Assembly: GCF_001435815.1 (NCBI RefSeq)
Contig: NZ_AZFV01000006.1
Coordinates: forward strand, 1-64,000
Direction of reading: 5' to 3'
Length of the DNA stretch: 64,000 nt
From: Companilactobacillus nantensis DSM 16982
Lineage (GTDB): Bacteria > Bacillota > Bacilli > Lactobacillales > Lactobacillaceae
Under the pieces are notes generated by a model. It worked only from the letters and a program-made list of their open reading frames with translations. It searched no databases and was not told the DNA's origin. The position numbers and the translations under genes are program-made. Each line of letters begins with the position of its first letter. The first letter of the stretch is position 1. Shown here in pieces: positions 35,094 to 43,611 of the stretch.

Positions 35094-35094
35094 C

Positions 35095-35859
35095 TCACTT
35101 ACGCCTCAATTCTGGAGCAAGTGCTAAGTAAGATTCCTCTAAAGTTGCTGGACGGTCAATATGATGAACATTCGATTTAGCAATAATATCTGCCACCGTG
35201 CCCTCATCAAAAATCTTACCTCCACCTATCAAAAGAATTCGATCCGCTAAGGATTCAACTTCACTCATCGTATGACTGGTCAACAAAATGGCCGTTCCAT
35301 TTTGTTTTAAATTTCGAACGATTTGTCTAATATCACTAGCAATTTCTACATCCAATCCGCTTGTAGGTTCGTCTAATAATAACAAAGGTGGATTGCCTAA
35401 TAGTGACCGCGCAATATGTAAACGCTGCTTCATTCCTTTAGAAAAATATTGAACTTTCTTATGAGCAACATTTGTTAAATCAACTAAATCTAAAACACGG
35501 TCAACTTCAGAATGTCTGGCTTTAGACGTAATTTTTGCCAAATCAGCAAAGAATAACAAATTATCTTCTGCCGTTGCGCGCCCATAAAATCCCAAGTCAC
35601 CACCAAACATTACCCCAATATTTGGTATTGATTTCGATTTAAATCGATCAATACCATTGATAAAAATTTTGCCAGTGGTTGGCATTAAATATCCTCCAAC
35701 CATTGAAACAGTCGTCGTTTTTCCAGCACCATTCGGGCCCAACAAAGATACAATTTCTCCCTTATTAATAGTGAAACTAATATCTTCGACAGCATGGAAA
35801 TCTTTCCCATGTTCACTAAAAGTCTTACTTAAGTGCTGGACCGATAAAATTGTGGCCAT
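35095..35859 (-). CDS. ABC transporter ATP-binding protein
   Basis: 254 residues from the chosen start. Walker A LLGPNGAGKTTTV, signature FSKGMKQRLHIARSL, Walker B LLLLDEPTSGLD and the H-loop LLTSHTMSE are intact, as in the ABC-2 drug/antibiotic exporter group. The frame opens at 35898, but ATG 35859 with GGAAGTG upstream and the conventional start MATILSVQHLSKTF is preferred. First gene of the exporter operon. Confidence 0.88.
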   Translation of the reverse strand: MATILSVQHLSKTFSEHGKDFHAVEDISFTINKGEIVSLLGPNGAGKTTTVSMVGGYLMPTTGKIFINGIDRFKSKSIPNIGVMFGGDLGFYGRATAEDNLLFFADLAKITSKARHSEVDRVLDLVDLTNVAHKKVQYFSKGMKQRLHIARSLLGNPPLLLLDEPTSGLDVEIASDIRQIVRNLKQNGTAILLTSHTMSEVESLADRILLIGGGKIFDEGTVADIIAKSNVHHIDRPATLEESYLALAPELRRK

Positions 35860-35982
35860 AATAATCACTTCCAGTTTAATTTGAATCTTATAATACAACT
35901 TTTAGCGGTTATTCGGTCTACTTGTGCATATTCATATAAAAAGAATTATCATTGAGACAATATATAATTTGGAGGTTTTACT

Positions 35983-36441
35983 ATGGAAACTTTTGAAATG
36001 ATTAAATCACGTAAGGCTGTTCGTCAATACACTGGTCAAATTACCGATGAACAATTGAATAATATTTTATTAGCTGCTAATGCTGGTGCAGTTGGTTTAG
36101 GAAAATTTGAAGATTAACGTTTAACTGTTATCCAAAAGCCAGAAGTTTTAGCAAAATTAACCGGAACTTACGATGCACCAACAGTTATCATCGTTTCTTC
36201 GACTAACAATAGCTTAATGGAAGGCATTTCCGCTGGTACAATTGTCCACAACATGGAATTAACAGCTGAAAATCAAGGTTTAGGCTCTAACTACAATATG
36301 GCTTGCCTCGGTTCGATTCCAGAAAACATCATTCCTACCGGCTTCAAACCACTCTTTACATTGACTTTAGGTCAAACTAACGAAACTTTTGTTCCCCGTG
36401 ATATTTCATTGAACAAAATTGAAACTAATATCATTAAATAA
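35983..36441 (+). pseudogene. Nitroreductase-family gene broken by one in-frame stop
   Basis: From ATG 35983 (GGAGG 8 nt upstream) the frame reads METFEMIKSRKAVRQYTGQI, a nitroreductase start, then hits TAA at 36115-36117 (GAA GAT TAA CGT) and continues in the same frame to TAA at 36441 with clear nitroreductase sequence (AENQGLGSNYNMACLGSIPENI). It has 152 sense-type codons in all, somewhat short for the family, so a small internal deletion near YDAPTVIIVSS is also likely. TAT to TAA would explain the stop. It is directly upstream of an intact nitroreductase. Confidence 0.85.
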
Positions 36442-36464
36442 GGAAGGAATTTATAAATCTTATT

Positions 36465-37121
36465 ATGGAGTTCAAAGAAACCGTTAAATCACGTCATTCT
36501 GTTCGTCACTTTAGTAAAAAGAACGTCTCTACAACTGATATAGAAGAAATTATTAAGCTAGCTCAACTTGCACCTTCTTGGGTCAATTCTCAACCTTGGA
36601 AAGTTTATGCAGCAACTGGCAAAGCTTTGGAACAAATCAAGACTGACTATGAAACTAAAGACCGTAATAGTGAAAAATCTCATCCTGATTTTCCAGTCAT
36701 GCATCGTGATGATTGGAATAACCGTACTCAAGCTAATATGAAACAGTGGCGTCACGAAATCGTCCATCATTTTACCGACTTTGACGAAGCTCATCATATT
36801 ATGTCTGATGCCAGTAACCATCTCAATTACGCACCTGCGATTCTCTTTTTAACAATGCCCAAAGATTCATCGTTATGGTCCGTTTTCGATATGGGTTCGT
36901 TTGGTCAAACAATTATGTTAGCTGCTAAAGATAAGGGATTAGACACCATTCCAAATTACAATAGTGTTCGTTTTCCTGAGGTTCTACGGCGCTATCTCGA
37001 TATTCCTGAAGATGAAACAATTGTCGTTGGTATTTCAATTGGTTACGCCGAAGCTGCCAAGATTAACACTTACCGTTCCAAACGTGAACCGATCGAGAAT
37101 GTTTTAAAAATAAGAAAGTAA
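36465..37121 (+). CDS. Nitroreductase family protein
   Basis: 218 residues. The FMN-binding start KSRHSVRHFSKKNVS, the LAPSWVNSQPWKVY segment and the C-terminal VVGISIGYAE motif are those of NAD(P)H-dependent nitroreductases, flavoenzymes reducing nitro compounds, quinones or flavin. It follows the broken paralogue by 23 nt. The only strong ribosome-like site (AGGAAGG) is 17 nt before the ATG, longer than usual. It may be translated from the transcript of the broken gene. Confidence 0.88.
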   Translation: MEFKETVKSRHSVRHFSKKNVSTTDIEEIIKLAQLAPSWVNSQPWKVYAATGKALEQIKTDYETKDRNSEKSHPDFPVMHRDDWNNRTQANMKQWRHEIVHHFTDFDEAHHIMSDASNHLNYAPAILFLTMPKDSSLWSVFDMGSFGQTIMLAAKDKGLDTIPNYNSVRFPEVLRRYLDIPEDETIVVGISIGYAEAAKINTYRSKREPIENVLKIRK

Positions 37122-37127
37122 TCCATC

Positions 37128-37175
37128 AAAAAAAGCTGTTGCAAGATTAATTTAAATTCTTGTAACAGCTTTTTT
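37128..37175. terminator. Bidirectional terminator
   Basis: AAAAAAGCTGTT...CAAGA pairs with TCTTG...AACAGCTTTTTT, between convergent genes. Confidence 0.85.
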
Positions 37176-37187
37176 ATATAAGAGACT

Positions 37188-37559
37188 TTAATAAGTACTG
37201 GCAACCTGATTAGTAATAATCCAGTTGCCATTTTGTTTAGCAAAATACATTTTCATCTGTAATGGCCAAGTGTTGACCCCACCACCCCAGATTTTAGCCT
37301 GCACTTGATTTTGTCCAATCAAACTTGCTTGATTGTCATAAATTTCAATATCTTTAATGTTTTCTTCTTTTGAAGACAAATATTGCATCTCATCATTTTG
37401 AATCTGATCGATCCATTCTAGCTTAGGTTGAACGTATCCTGTCATATGAGTCAGTTTCATAGTTGGAGCTAAAATTTGGTTTAATTTACTAAGATTTTTT
37501 GCCACCATAGCTTCGTTTTCTTCACGATATAATTGAATAATTGCTTCTTGATCAGTCAT
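37188..37559 (-). CDS. SnoaL/NTF2-like protein
   Basis: 123 residues from ATG 37559 (a start at 37583 is also open). The sequence MTDQEAIIQLYREENEAMVAKN and the C-terminal strands LQMKMYFAKQNGNWIITNQ fit the small NTF2/DUF4440 fold, used by enzymes or ligand-binding proteins. Function is not defined. It lies downstream of a LysR gene, whose stop codon overlaps an ATAAG-N5-CTTAT dyad that is probably this gene's operator. Confidence 0.75.
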   Translation of the reverse strand: MTDQEAIIQLYREENEAMVAKNLSKLNQILAPTMKLTHMTGYVQPKLEWIDQIQNDEMQYLSSKEENIKDIEIYDNQASLIGQNQVQAKIWGGGVNTWPLQMKMYFAKQNGNWIITNQVASTY

Positions 37560-37644
37560 CTTAATCACACTTTCTGATTTCATTTACAAGAAAGATGATA
37601 CCTTGTTGACCATTTTAGAGCTATTTCAATTCAAGTCATGATTG

Positions 37645-37659
37645 ATAAGCATTACTTAT
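37645..37659. promoter_or_regulatory. ATAAG-N5-CTTAT dyad, site 1
   Basis: ATAAGCATTACTTAT, a T-N11-A LysR-type dyad followed on the minus strand by CAATCA. Same motif at 40377 and 54279. It is upstream of the NTF2-like gene and overlaps the end of the LysR gene. Confidence 0.6.
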
Positions 37660-38534
37660 GCAAAACTTTCCTTCAATAAATCGGCAAACGTTTCAATATA
37701 AAATCCTGAATTATCATCTTTCCAATATGCATAATAATTTTGTTTCAATTTGCGGTCACCTTTAACAAGCTTAATAGTCTTAACAATGTCCTGATTCAAT
37801 TGGCTTTGCATGCGTGCATTGATGATTAAATAACCTTGATTAGCTGCTACTAACATCTGCGCTTCATCGTAATTTTTAGCAAAAATGAAGTTACTTCTAA
37901 CTCCAAGAATATCACGGTAATAAGCTTCATCAGTGGTTGGATTCTCGCTATCTGAAATCAAAATACACGAAAGATCAGCTAATTCCTCAATATCAATTTT
38001 TTCATTACTAACTGGCAATGAGTGACTAACTGCTACCATAAATTCACTAGCGGTCAAAAACTCATTTTGATACTCATTCGATAGTGCTCGCCGTTGATCT
38101 GAGAAATTTAAATCTATTTTCCCAGTCTGGAGTAATTCATATAATTCCTCATGATTGCCACTAGTTATGTGAATTTTTACTTGTGGATATTCTTGAGTAA
38201 ATTTTGAAACTGTCTGCAAAAATTCAGTCGTTCCGAAGCTACGTAAATAGCCAACATTGAGATTCACTTCATTATTGCGAACAATCTTAGTAGTGTTTTG
38301 AACTAATTGATTAACATCTGCCAAAATATCCTGACTGTGGGTGTAAAAATACTGTCCAGCCTCAGTTACTTCAAAGCTGCGACCTTTTCGTTCCAATAAT
38401 TTCACCCCTAAGTTACTTTCGAGCTCTTTCATTTGTTGAGAAATGGCTGATTGAGAGATATTACACTCGACTGCAGCTTGGGTGAAACTGTGATTTTTAA
38501 CTATGGCGATAAAATACTGCATTTGTTGAAACAT
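37656..38534 (-). CDS. LysR-family transcriptional regulator
   Basis: 292 residues. N-terminal HTH (FTQAAVECNISQSAISQQMKEL) and LysR substrate domain. It lies directly downstream of the alcohol dehydrogenase/NAD-binding pair on the same strand but is separated by a terminator at 38589, so it is probably a separate transcript. It is the best candidate for the protein that binds the three ATAAG-N5-CTTAT sites in this window. Effector unknown. Confidence 0.88.
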   Translation of the reverse strand: MFQQMQYFIAIVKNHSFTQAAVECNISQSAISQQMKELESNLGVKLLERKGRSFEVTEAGQYFYTHSQDILADVNQLVQNTTKIVRNNEVNLNVGYLRSFGTTEFLQTVSKFTQEYPQVKIHITSGNHEELYELLQTGKIDLNFSDQRRALSNEYQNEFLTASEFMVAVSHSLPVSNEKIDIEELADLSCILISDSENPTTDEAYYRDILGVRSNFIFAKNYDEAQMLVAANQGYLIINARMQSQLNQDIVKTIKLVKGDRKLKQNYYAYWKDDNSGFYIETFADLLKESFA

Positions 38535-38588
38535 TTATTTTTGCCTCAAATTCATCTTTTTTCTTATTATAACAATATTTAGATAGAC

Positions 38589-38620
38589 AAAAAATAACCC
38601 CTATTGGGGCTACCTTATTT
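38589..38620 (-). terminator. Terminator of the alcohol dehydrogenase operon
   Basis: Minus strand AAATAAGGTAGCCCC, 4-nt loop, GGGGTTATTTTTT; it overlaps the stop of the gene at 38615. Confidence 0.75.
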
Positions 38621-39211
38621 TGTATTTAAACCAACACTTTCGTTTGAATAATAAGTTTCATCAGCTACCGCATTTTTAACAAAATCTGCAATAGAACTAA
38701 TTGAAACATCATGTCCACCAAAAGGTTCACCTTTACGTGTAATTTCATAATTCACTGGACCATTAGTGAACCAACCTGGACGAATTACGGTATAGTTCAA
38801 ATCGGAAGCTTCCACAATATCGGCAGCCTCTCGATAAGGATGAAGGACACCATTATTTTCTAAATTACCGTTACTACCAACGGAAGCAGGAATTTCATTA
38901 TAAATTCCCATTGAAGTAATGAATAGTAATCTGGAAACATGATTTCGATCCATTGCTGCAACGATTTTTTTAGCAAATTGACCTAAAGGACCACTCAAAG
39001 CAACGAAGACAGCATCTTGATTAGCCATAGCTTTGTCCAAATCAGCATCTTTCATCACGTCACCAGCAATGACTGATTCTTGATCACCAACGCTCAAACG
39101 GCTAGCACTACGTGCAAACAATGTTAACTTGTCATCTGTTTCATTCAAAAGTGTTTGGCGAACAGCTCCACCGATAGTACCTGTTGCACCAATAATTAAT
39201 ACATTTTTCAT
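38615..39211 (-). CDS. NAD(P)-binding (SDR/NmrA-like) oxidoreductase
   Basis: 198 residues. N-terminal Rossmann motif IGATGTIGGAV (GxxGxxG) and the sequence YTVIRPGWFTNGP, typical of atypical SDRs that act on small substrates or sense NAD(P). Fourteen nt separate it from the upstream alcohol dehydrogenase, so the two form an operon that is probably driven from the ATAAG-N5-CTTAT promoter at 40377. Confidence 0.85.
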   Translation of the reverse strand: MKNVLIIGATGTIGGAVRQTLLNETDDKLTLFARSASRLSVGDQESVIAGDVMKDADLDKAMANQDAVFVALSGPLGQFAKKIVAAMDRNHVSRLLFITSMGIYNEIPASVGSNGNLENNGVLHPYREAADIVEASDLNYTVIRPGWFTNGPVNYEITRKGEPFGGHDVSISSIADFVKNAVADETYYSNESVGLNTK

Positions 39212-39225
39212 TTTAAAATACCTTC

Positions 39226-40263
39226 TTATTTATCAATAATTAATAATGATTTAATAGCAGTTCTCTTGTCCATTGCTTCATAAGCATCTTGGATATGATC
39301 AAGGTCAAACCGCTTCGTAAAGACTTTGCCTGGATTGATTTCACCATTTAAAACAGCATTTAATAAAATCTTTTTATCATCAGTTGTCACTGAAGCAATG
39401 CCGCCACGAAGACCAATATTTTTCCAGAATAAGTTATTAGTATTCATTTCTGCTTTTTGAGGTACACCAACACGACCAACAATTGCACCAGGGCGACCAA
39501 CTTTAACTGCAGTATCAACGGATTGTTCCGTACCAACACATTCCAAAACGGCATCAGCGCCAGAACCAGTTAATTCCATAACTTTTTCAACGGCTTCATC
39601 GCCACGTTCAGCAATAATATCGGTTGCGCCAAATTCTTTAGCTAACTTTTGACGGTCTTCATGACGACTCATGGCAATAATACGTTTGGCACCAAGCAAT
39701 TTAGCGGAAAGAACACCACTCAAGCCAACAGCTCCATCACCCATTACAACGACTGTATCACCTTTCTTAACTTCGGCACTTGTAGCAGCATGAAAACCAG
39801 TTGCCATTACATCTGCCAAAGCTAGAAAATTATTAAGCATTTCATCAGAATAATCTTCAGGTTGACCAGGGATTTTAACTAAAGCCCAGTTAGCATTGGT
39901 AAAACGAAGATATTCACCTTGATAACCACCGTTGCCACCAGCTTCTTGGTTCAAACAGTCTCCATCAAAGCCTGCTAAACAAGCTGCACAGTAACCACAA
40001 CCATGTGTAAATGGTGCAATCACGAAATCACCGACTTTGACATCTTTAACATCAGCACCGACAGATTCAATGACACCGATAGCCTCGTGGCCCACTGTTG
40101 AACCGGATTCACGTTTAGCAATTCCACGGTACCACCAGAGGTCTGATCCACAGACACAAGCACGAACAATCTTGATAATGGCGTCCGTTGGTTTTTGAAT
40201 TGTTGGTTTAGCATATTCCCTGACTTCCATTTTTCCTGGTTCAATAAAAGTTGCTGCTTTCAT
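39226..40263 (-). CDS. Zinc-dependent alcohol dehydrogenase
   Basis: 345 residues of the medium-chain dehydrogenase family. Catalytic zinc ligands lie in ACVCGSDLWWY and TVGHEAIGVIE, the structural zinc Cys cluster is GCGYCAACLAGFDGDC (about 90-105), and the NAD-binding motif is VMGDGAVGLSGVLSAK. It oxidises alcohols or reduces aldehydes with NAD(P). GGAG lies upstream of ATG 40263. First gene of a two-gene operon with a LysR-type dyad about 115 bp upstream. Confidence 0.92.
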   Translation of the reverse strand: MKAATFIEPGKMEVREYAKPTIQKPTDAIIKIVRACVCGSDLWWYRGIAKRESGSTVGHEAIGVIESVGADVKDVKVGDFVIAPFTHGCGYCAACLAGFDGDCLNQEAGGNGGYQGEYLRFTNANWALVKIPGQPEDYSDEMLNNFLALADVMATGFHAATSAEVKKGDTVVVMGDGAVGLSGVLSAKLLGAKRIIAMSRHEDRQKLAKEFGATDIIAERGDEAVEKVMELTGSGADAVLECVGTEQSVDTAVKVGRPGAIVGRVGVPQKAEMNTNNLFWKNIGLRGGIASVTTDDKKILLNAVLNGEINPGKVFTKRFDLDHIQDAYEAMDKRTAIKSLLIIDK

Positions 40264-40376
40264 AATTTGAATTTCTCCTTAATTTTGTTTTATATAAATA
40301 TTTCTTTGATTTAACTTACGAGTCATATCTTACAAGCAAAACTGATTATAACCAATTTGAAATTTCATTCTGATTG

Positions 40377-40391
40377 ATAAGTTTTACTTAT
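40377..40391. promoter_or_regulatory. ATAAG-N5-CTTAT dyad, site 2
   Basis: ATAAGTTTTACTTAT, upstream of the alcohol dehydrogenase. A minus-strand TATAAT lies at 40350-40345, which would place the dyad about 46 bp before the start of transcription. Confidence 0.65.
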
Positions 40392-40413
40392 GATTTTAAA
40401 AATAAAAAAAGAA

Positions 40414-40576
40414 AGAGTCTGGGACAATACTATTTTTGTCTTTAAACATGCTGCATAAACGTGGAACAAAACATAGCTTTTTCCGCTTAAAACAAATAGC
40501 TCCAGCAATCCAAAATCGGATTACTGGAGCTATTTGCCTTAATGCTCGAAAGCTGAACATGTTTTGTCCCACTCTC
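40414..40576 (-). repeat. Intergenic hairpin repeat, copy B (most complete)
   Basis: Ends AGAGTCTGGGACAA and TTGTCCCACTCT are near-inverted repeats. ACAAAACAT/ATGTTTTGT and AGCTTT/GAAAGCT pair further in. The core hairpin at 40493-40536 has stem CAAATAGCTCC/GGAGCTATTTG around the constant AGCAATCC...GGATTACT part. It fills most of the 337-bp gap between the alcohol dehydrogenase and the cytochrome b5-like gene, and lies downstream of the latter. Confidence 0.85.
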
Positions 40577-40600
40577 TTACTTTTTAAAATGACATATGAA

Positions 40601-40834
40601 TTAAGCTAGTTTTCCAACTGCATTGAGCTTAGCCAATACAGAATGTTTATGTGGTGATTTCATAATTGCTTCTGACAAATCATTTCCGGCAACATTGCCG
40701 TGATGCTTGCCGCCCTTCCATGGGTCAACATTTGTCATATCATAGACAATTCCGTCGATTGCTACATAAGCGGGATTGCCATTTTCACCGTTAAATTTCT
40801 TTAATTCCTCAAGTGTAAATTGTTTATCTGCCAT
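40601..40834 (-). CDS. Small cytochrome b5-like heme-binding protein
   Basis: 77 residues from ATG 40834 (GAGG 8 nt upstream; the frame is open to 40873). The whole protein is one cytochrome b5-type domain: FTLEELKKFNGENGNPAYVA, IDGIVYDMTNVDPWKGGKHHGN and a second His near SPHKHSVLAKL. The two His regions correspond to the axial heme ligands. It is found in many lactobacilli as a stand-alone protein; the redox partner is unknown. Confidence 0.85.
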   Translation of the reverse strand: MADKQFTLEELKKFNGENGNPAYVAIDGIVYDMTNVDPWKGGKHHGNVAGNDLSEAIMKSPHKHSVLAKLNAVGKLA

Positions 40835-40945
40835 CTTTTCAACCTCACCTTCCAAATTATTATCTAATATCATTATGACATTTATCGATAGATAAAGATA
40901 ATTTTAAAGCTCATAAGATTTATTGAATTCTTTATTTAAATCTAA

Positions 40946-41695
40946 CTAATTCAAGAAAAAATCCGTCGCAATATCCAAAGCTTCTTGTCGAGAATTACCA
41001 ATTTCAAAGCCATGGTCAGCATCAGATAATAAATGTAAGGTGTCATTAGAATACACATCATCATATCGTGTCGAAGCAATTTTATTCACCACTGTATCTT
41101 TCAATCCATGAACTAAACAGACTGGTCCATGATATTGTTGAGCCACTTCATAAATAGGTAAAGTTTGAGCTGTCCGCAAATAAAATCCGCCTAGTGTTAG
41201 ACCCTTCTTAATTGGCAATTGATCTGGAATATTATTTGGATCATAAGTAAATCCTTGTGTATCACCCTTTAAAGCATCATCTTTCAAAGTTGCTGCTGGA
41301 GCCAATAGAGCTAATTTAGCAATCTTTTCTGGATAATAACCCGCTATCATACTGGCAACTACACCACCTTGGGAGTGTCCCAATAAATAAATCTTTCCAA
41401 CGCCAGCAATTTGTCGAGCATAATCCAAAATTGCTTTAGCATCGCCAATTTCATTTAAGACCGTCATATCTTCAAACTTTCCATCCGATTGACCGTGACC
41501 ATTAAAATCAAAGCGTAACGTTGCCAATCCTTTTCCCTCAAAACGTGCAGCCAATTGATATAACAGTTGATTTGGGTTCATGCCACGGTCAGACGTAAAG
41601 CCGTGCATTAAAACAACTAAATCGAATTGTTTTGTTTGCGGTTTATTAAAAGTTCCTCGTAAAGTTAAACCGTCTCGTTTTATTTCGATATCCAT
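40946..41695 (-). CDS. Alpha/beta hydrolase (serine esterase-like)
   Basis: 249 residues. Oxyanion segment LVVLMHGFTSDRG, nucleophile elbow GHSQGG (about residue 125), acid in LVHGLKDTVVN and His in SDADHGFE complete the triad. This is the family of small esterases such as cinnamoyl or feruloyl esterases of lactobacilli; substrate is inferred only. It is divergent from the NmrA-like gene at 41789. Confidence 0.85.
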   Translation of the reverse strand: MDIEIKRDGLTLRGTFNKPQTKQFDLVVLMHGFTSDRGMNPNQLLYQLAARFEGKGLATLRFDFNGHGQSDGKFEDMTVLNEIGDAKAILDYARQIAGVGKIYLLGHSQGGVVASMIAGYYPEKIAKLALLAPAATLKDDALKGDTQGFTYDPNNIPDQLPIKKGLTLGGFYLRTAQTLPIYEVAQQYHGPVCLVHGLKDTVVNKIASTRYDDVYSNDTLHLLSDADHGFEIGNSRQEALDIATDFFLN

Positions 41696-41788
41696 TTAAA
41701 ATCATCCTCTTCTGGTGAATTAGGATTATTTTAATACTGTTATTCAAAAATGGATATAATGAACTTGAACAGATAGGAGTATATAAAA

Positions 41789-42652
41789 ATGACAGATAAA
41801 ATTCTCGTTATTGGTGGTACTGGTAATATCGGCTATCCACTAATTAAATATTTAAATCAAAAAGACATCTCCGTCATCGCTGGCTCACATAGTCCCAACA
41901 AAGCTGCCAAAAAATTTCAAAGCTTTGATAATGTAACAGTTAAAGGCTTTGATTTCCTAGACTCCACAACTTTTGAATCGGCTTTTAATGGTATTAACAA
42001 AATCTTTTTCGTCAGACCACCGCAACTAGCCAATCCCCAAAAAGATATGTTTCCATTCTTAAAATACGCTCAACAACAAAAGATTGATCAAATTGTTTTC
42101 ATCTCGTTATTAGGTGTTGAAAAGAACCCTATGACTCCACATCACCAAATTGAACAAATGATTTTAGACTTGAATTTGCCATATACATTCATCAGGCCAA
42201 GCTTTTTCATGCAAAATCTTGATACCACCCATCAACTGGACATTCAAAAAAATCATGACTTGTTCATTCCCGCTGGCAACTCACGGACTAGTTTCATCGA
42301 TACACGGGATATTGGTGAAATAGCTGGAATTGCATTGCTCAATGATAAATATTTCTATCAAAAGCTTAATATCACGGGACCAATGGCTTTGTCATACCAC
42401 GAGATTGCTCAAATAATGACTCAAGTATTGGGGACGACTATCACTTACAGCAAACCAAGCCTATGGAAATTCCGAAAAATAATGTTAAAACGTGGAATGA
42501 AAAAAGACTTTGTTAACGTGATGGTAATGCTTTATTTGATTACTCAATTGGGCAATGCCAAGGAAGTGACTGATACGGCTGAGAAAGTTCTTGGTCACAA
42601 ACCTAGAACTATTCAAAACTATATCCAAGATTACGAAAATTATTTCAAATAA
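41789..42652 (+). CDS. NmrA-like NAD(P)-binding protein
   Basis: 287 residues. The Rossmann motif VIGGTGNIGYPL and the pattern YTFIRPSFFMQNL belong to the NmrA/SDR a5 group, including NAD(P)H:quinone oxidoreductases of the QOR2 type and redox sensors. TAGGAG lies upstream of ATG 41789. Followed by a strong terminator. Confidence 0.85.
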   Translation: MTDKILVIGGTGNIGYPLIKYLNQKDISVIAGSHSPNKAAKKFQSFDNVTVKGFDFLDSTTFESAFNGINKIFFVRPPQLANPQKDMFPFLKYAQQQKIDQIVFISLLGVEKNPMTPHHQIEQMILDLNLPYTFIRPSFFMQNLDTTHQLDIQKNHDLFIPAGNSRTSFIDTRDIGEIAGIALLNDKYFYQKLNITGPMALSYHEIAQIMTQVLGTTITYSKPSLWKFRKIMLKRGMKKDFVNVMVMLYLITQLGNAKEVTDTAEKVLGHKPRTIQNYIQDYENYFK

Positions 42653-42691
42653 AAATGCGAAAGCCAAAATTAATTGGTCTTTCGCATTTTT
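42652..42691. terminator. Bidirectional terminator
   Basis: AAAAATGCGAAAG and CTTTCGCATTTTTT form a perfect stem, between converging genes. Confidence 0.9.
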
Positions 42692-42729
42692 TCTTCTATT
42701 AATATTTAAGCGGAATAAGAATTGATACT

Positions 42730-43596
42730 CTAAATTTTTCCACCAAAGACTGGGAATACACTAGCCTCTCCATAATCCATTTGATCAATTGCCATTAAAG
42801 TCTTCATATCTTCATCAGAAATTTCAAAATCCAATTCAGCATTAGCTTTCATATGTTCGGGATTGGCTGACTTAGGCAAAACTATCACGTTCAATTGCCA
42901 ATCATAGCGAATGCACAATTGTGGCACACTGACGTTATATTTGGCAGCCATTTGTTTGATTCTTTCGTCTTTCATCGCTGCACCATGGGCAACAGGTGAA
43001 AATGCCTCAACCGCAATATCATTAGCTTGTGAGTATTTGATAATGTCCATTGGCGTATCACCAATATGAATTTGAACTTGATTAACTGCCGGTTTAGTTG
43101 AACTATTTTTAATTAAATTGTCCAAGTCTTCCTTGCCAAAACTGGAGACACCGATAGTCTTCAACTTACCTGCTTTAACAGCATCTTCCATCGCACGCCA
43201 TGTTTCCAAGTTTCCTTCAAAATGACGGTCATTACCTTGGTTAACTTCATTCCATGGTTGGGGATTATGAATAATCATCATATCCAGATAATCCAAGCCC
43301 ATCTTATTTAAAGTCTCATCAATTGATTGTTTAGCAGCATCGTAATTCTTAATTTCAGCCGCTACTTTGGAATTAACAAAAATCTCATCACGACTAACAC
43401 TAGCATTACGAACACCTTCGCCGACACCACGTTCATTGCCGTAAGCTTGAGCCGTATCGATATGACGATAACCAATATCAACTGCACTCTTAACTGCATC
43501 GGCTACTTTATCGTCAGGAATTTCCCAAACTCCTAAAGCTAACTTAGGAATCTTAACTCCATTATTTAATGTAATTGTTTCATCAAAAATTGACAT
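42730..43596 (-). CDS. Aldo/keto reductase
   Basis: 288 residues, family length. Catalytic Asp and Tyr in GYRHIDTAQAYGNE, catalytic Lys in VNSKVAAEIKNYD and the His in DMMIIHNPQPW are present; the NADPH-binding end VLPKSANPEHMKAN follows. It reduces aldehydes and ketones such as 2,5-diketogluconate or methylglyoxal-type substrates. It is 15 nt after the SDR gene, so it belongs to an acetyltransferase-SDR-aldo/keto reductase operon. Confidence 0.92.
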   Translation of the reverse strand: MSIFDETITLNNGVKIPKLALGVWEIPDDKVADAVKSAVDIGYRHIDTAQAYGNERGVGEGVRNASVSRDEIFVNSKVAAEIKNYDAAKQSIDETLNKMGLDYLDMMIIHNPQPWNEVNQGNDRHFEGNLETWRAMEDAVKAGKLKTIGVSSFGKEDLDNLIKNSSTKPAVNQVQIHIGDTPMDIIKYSQANDIAVEAFSPVAHGAAMKDERIKQMAAKYNVSVPQLCIRYDWQLNVIVLPKSANPEHMKANAELDFEISDEDMKTLMAIDQMDYGEASVFPVFGGKI

Positions 43597-43611
43597 ATTT
43601 TTCTCCTCTTA

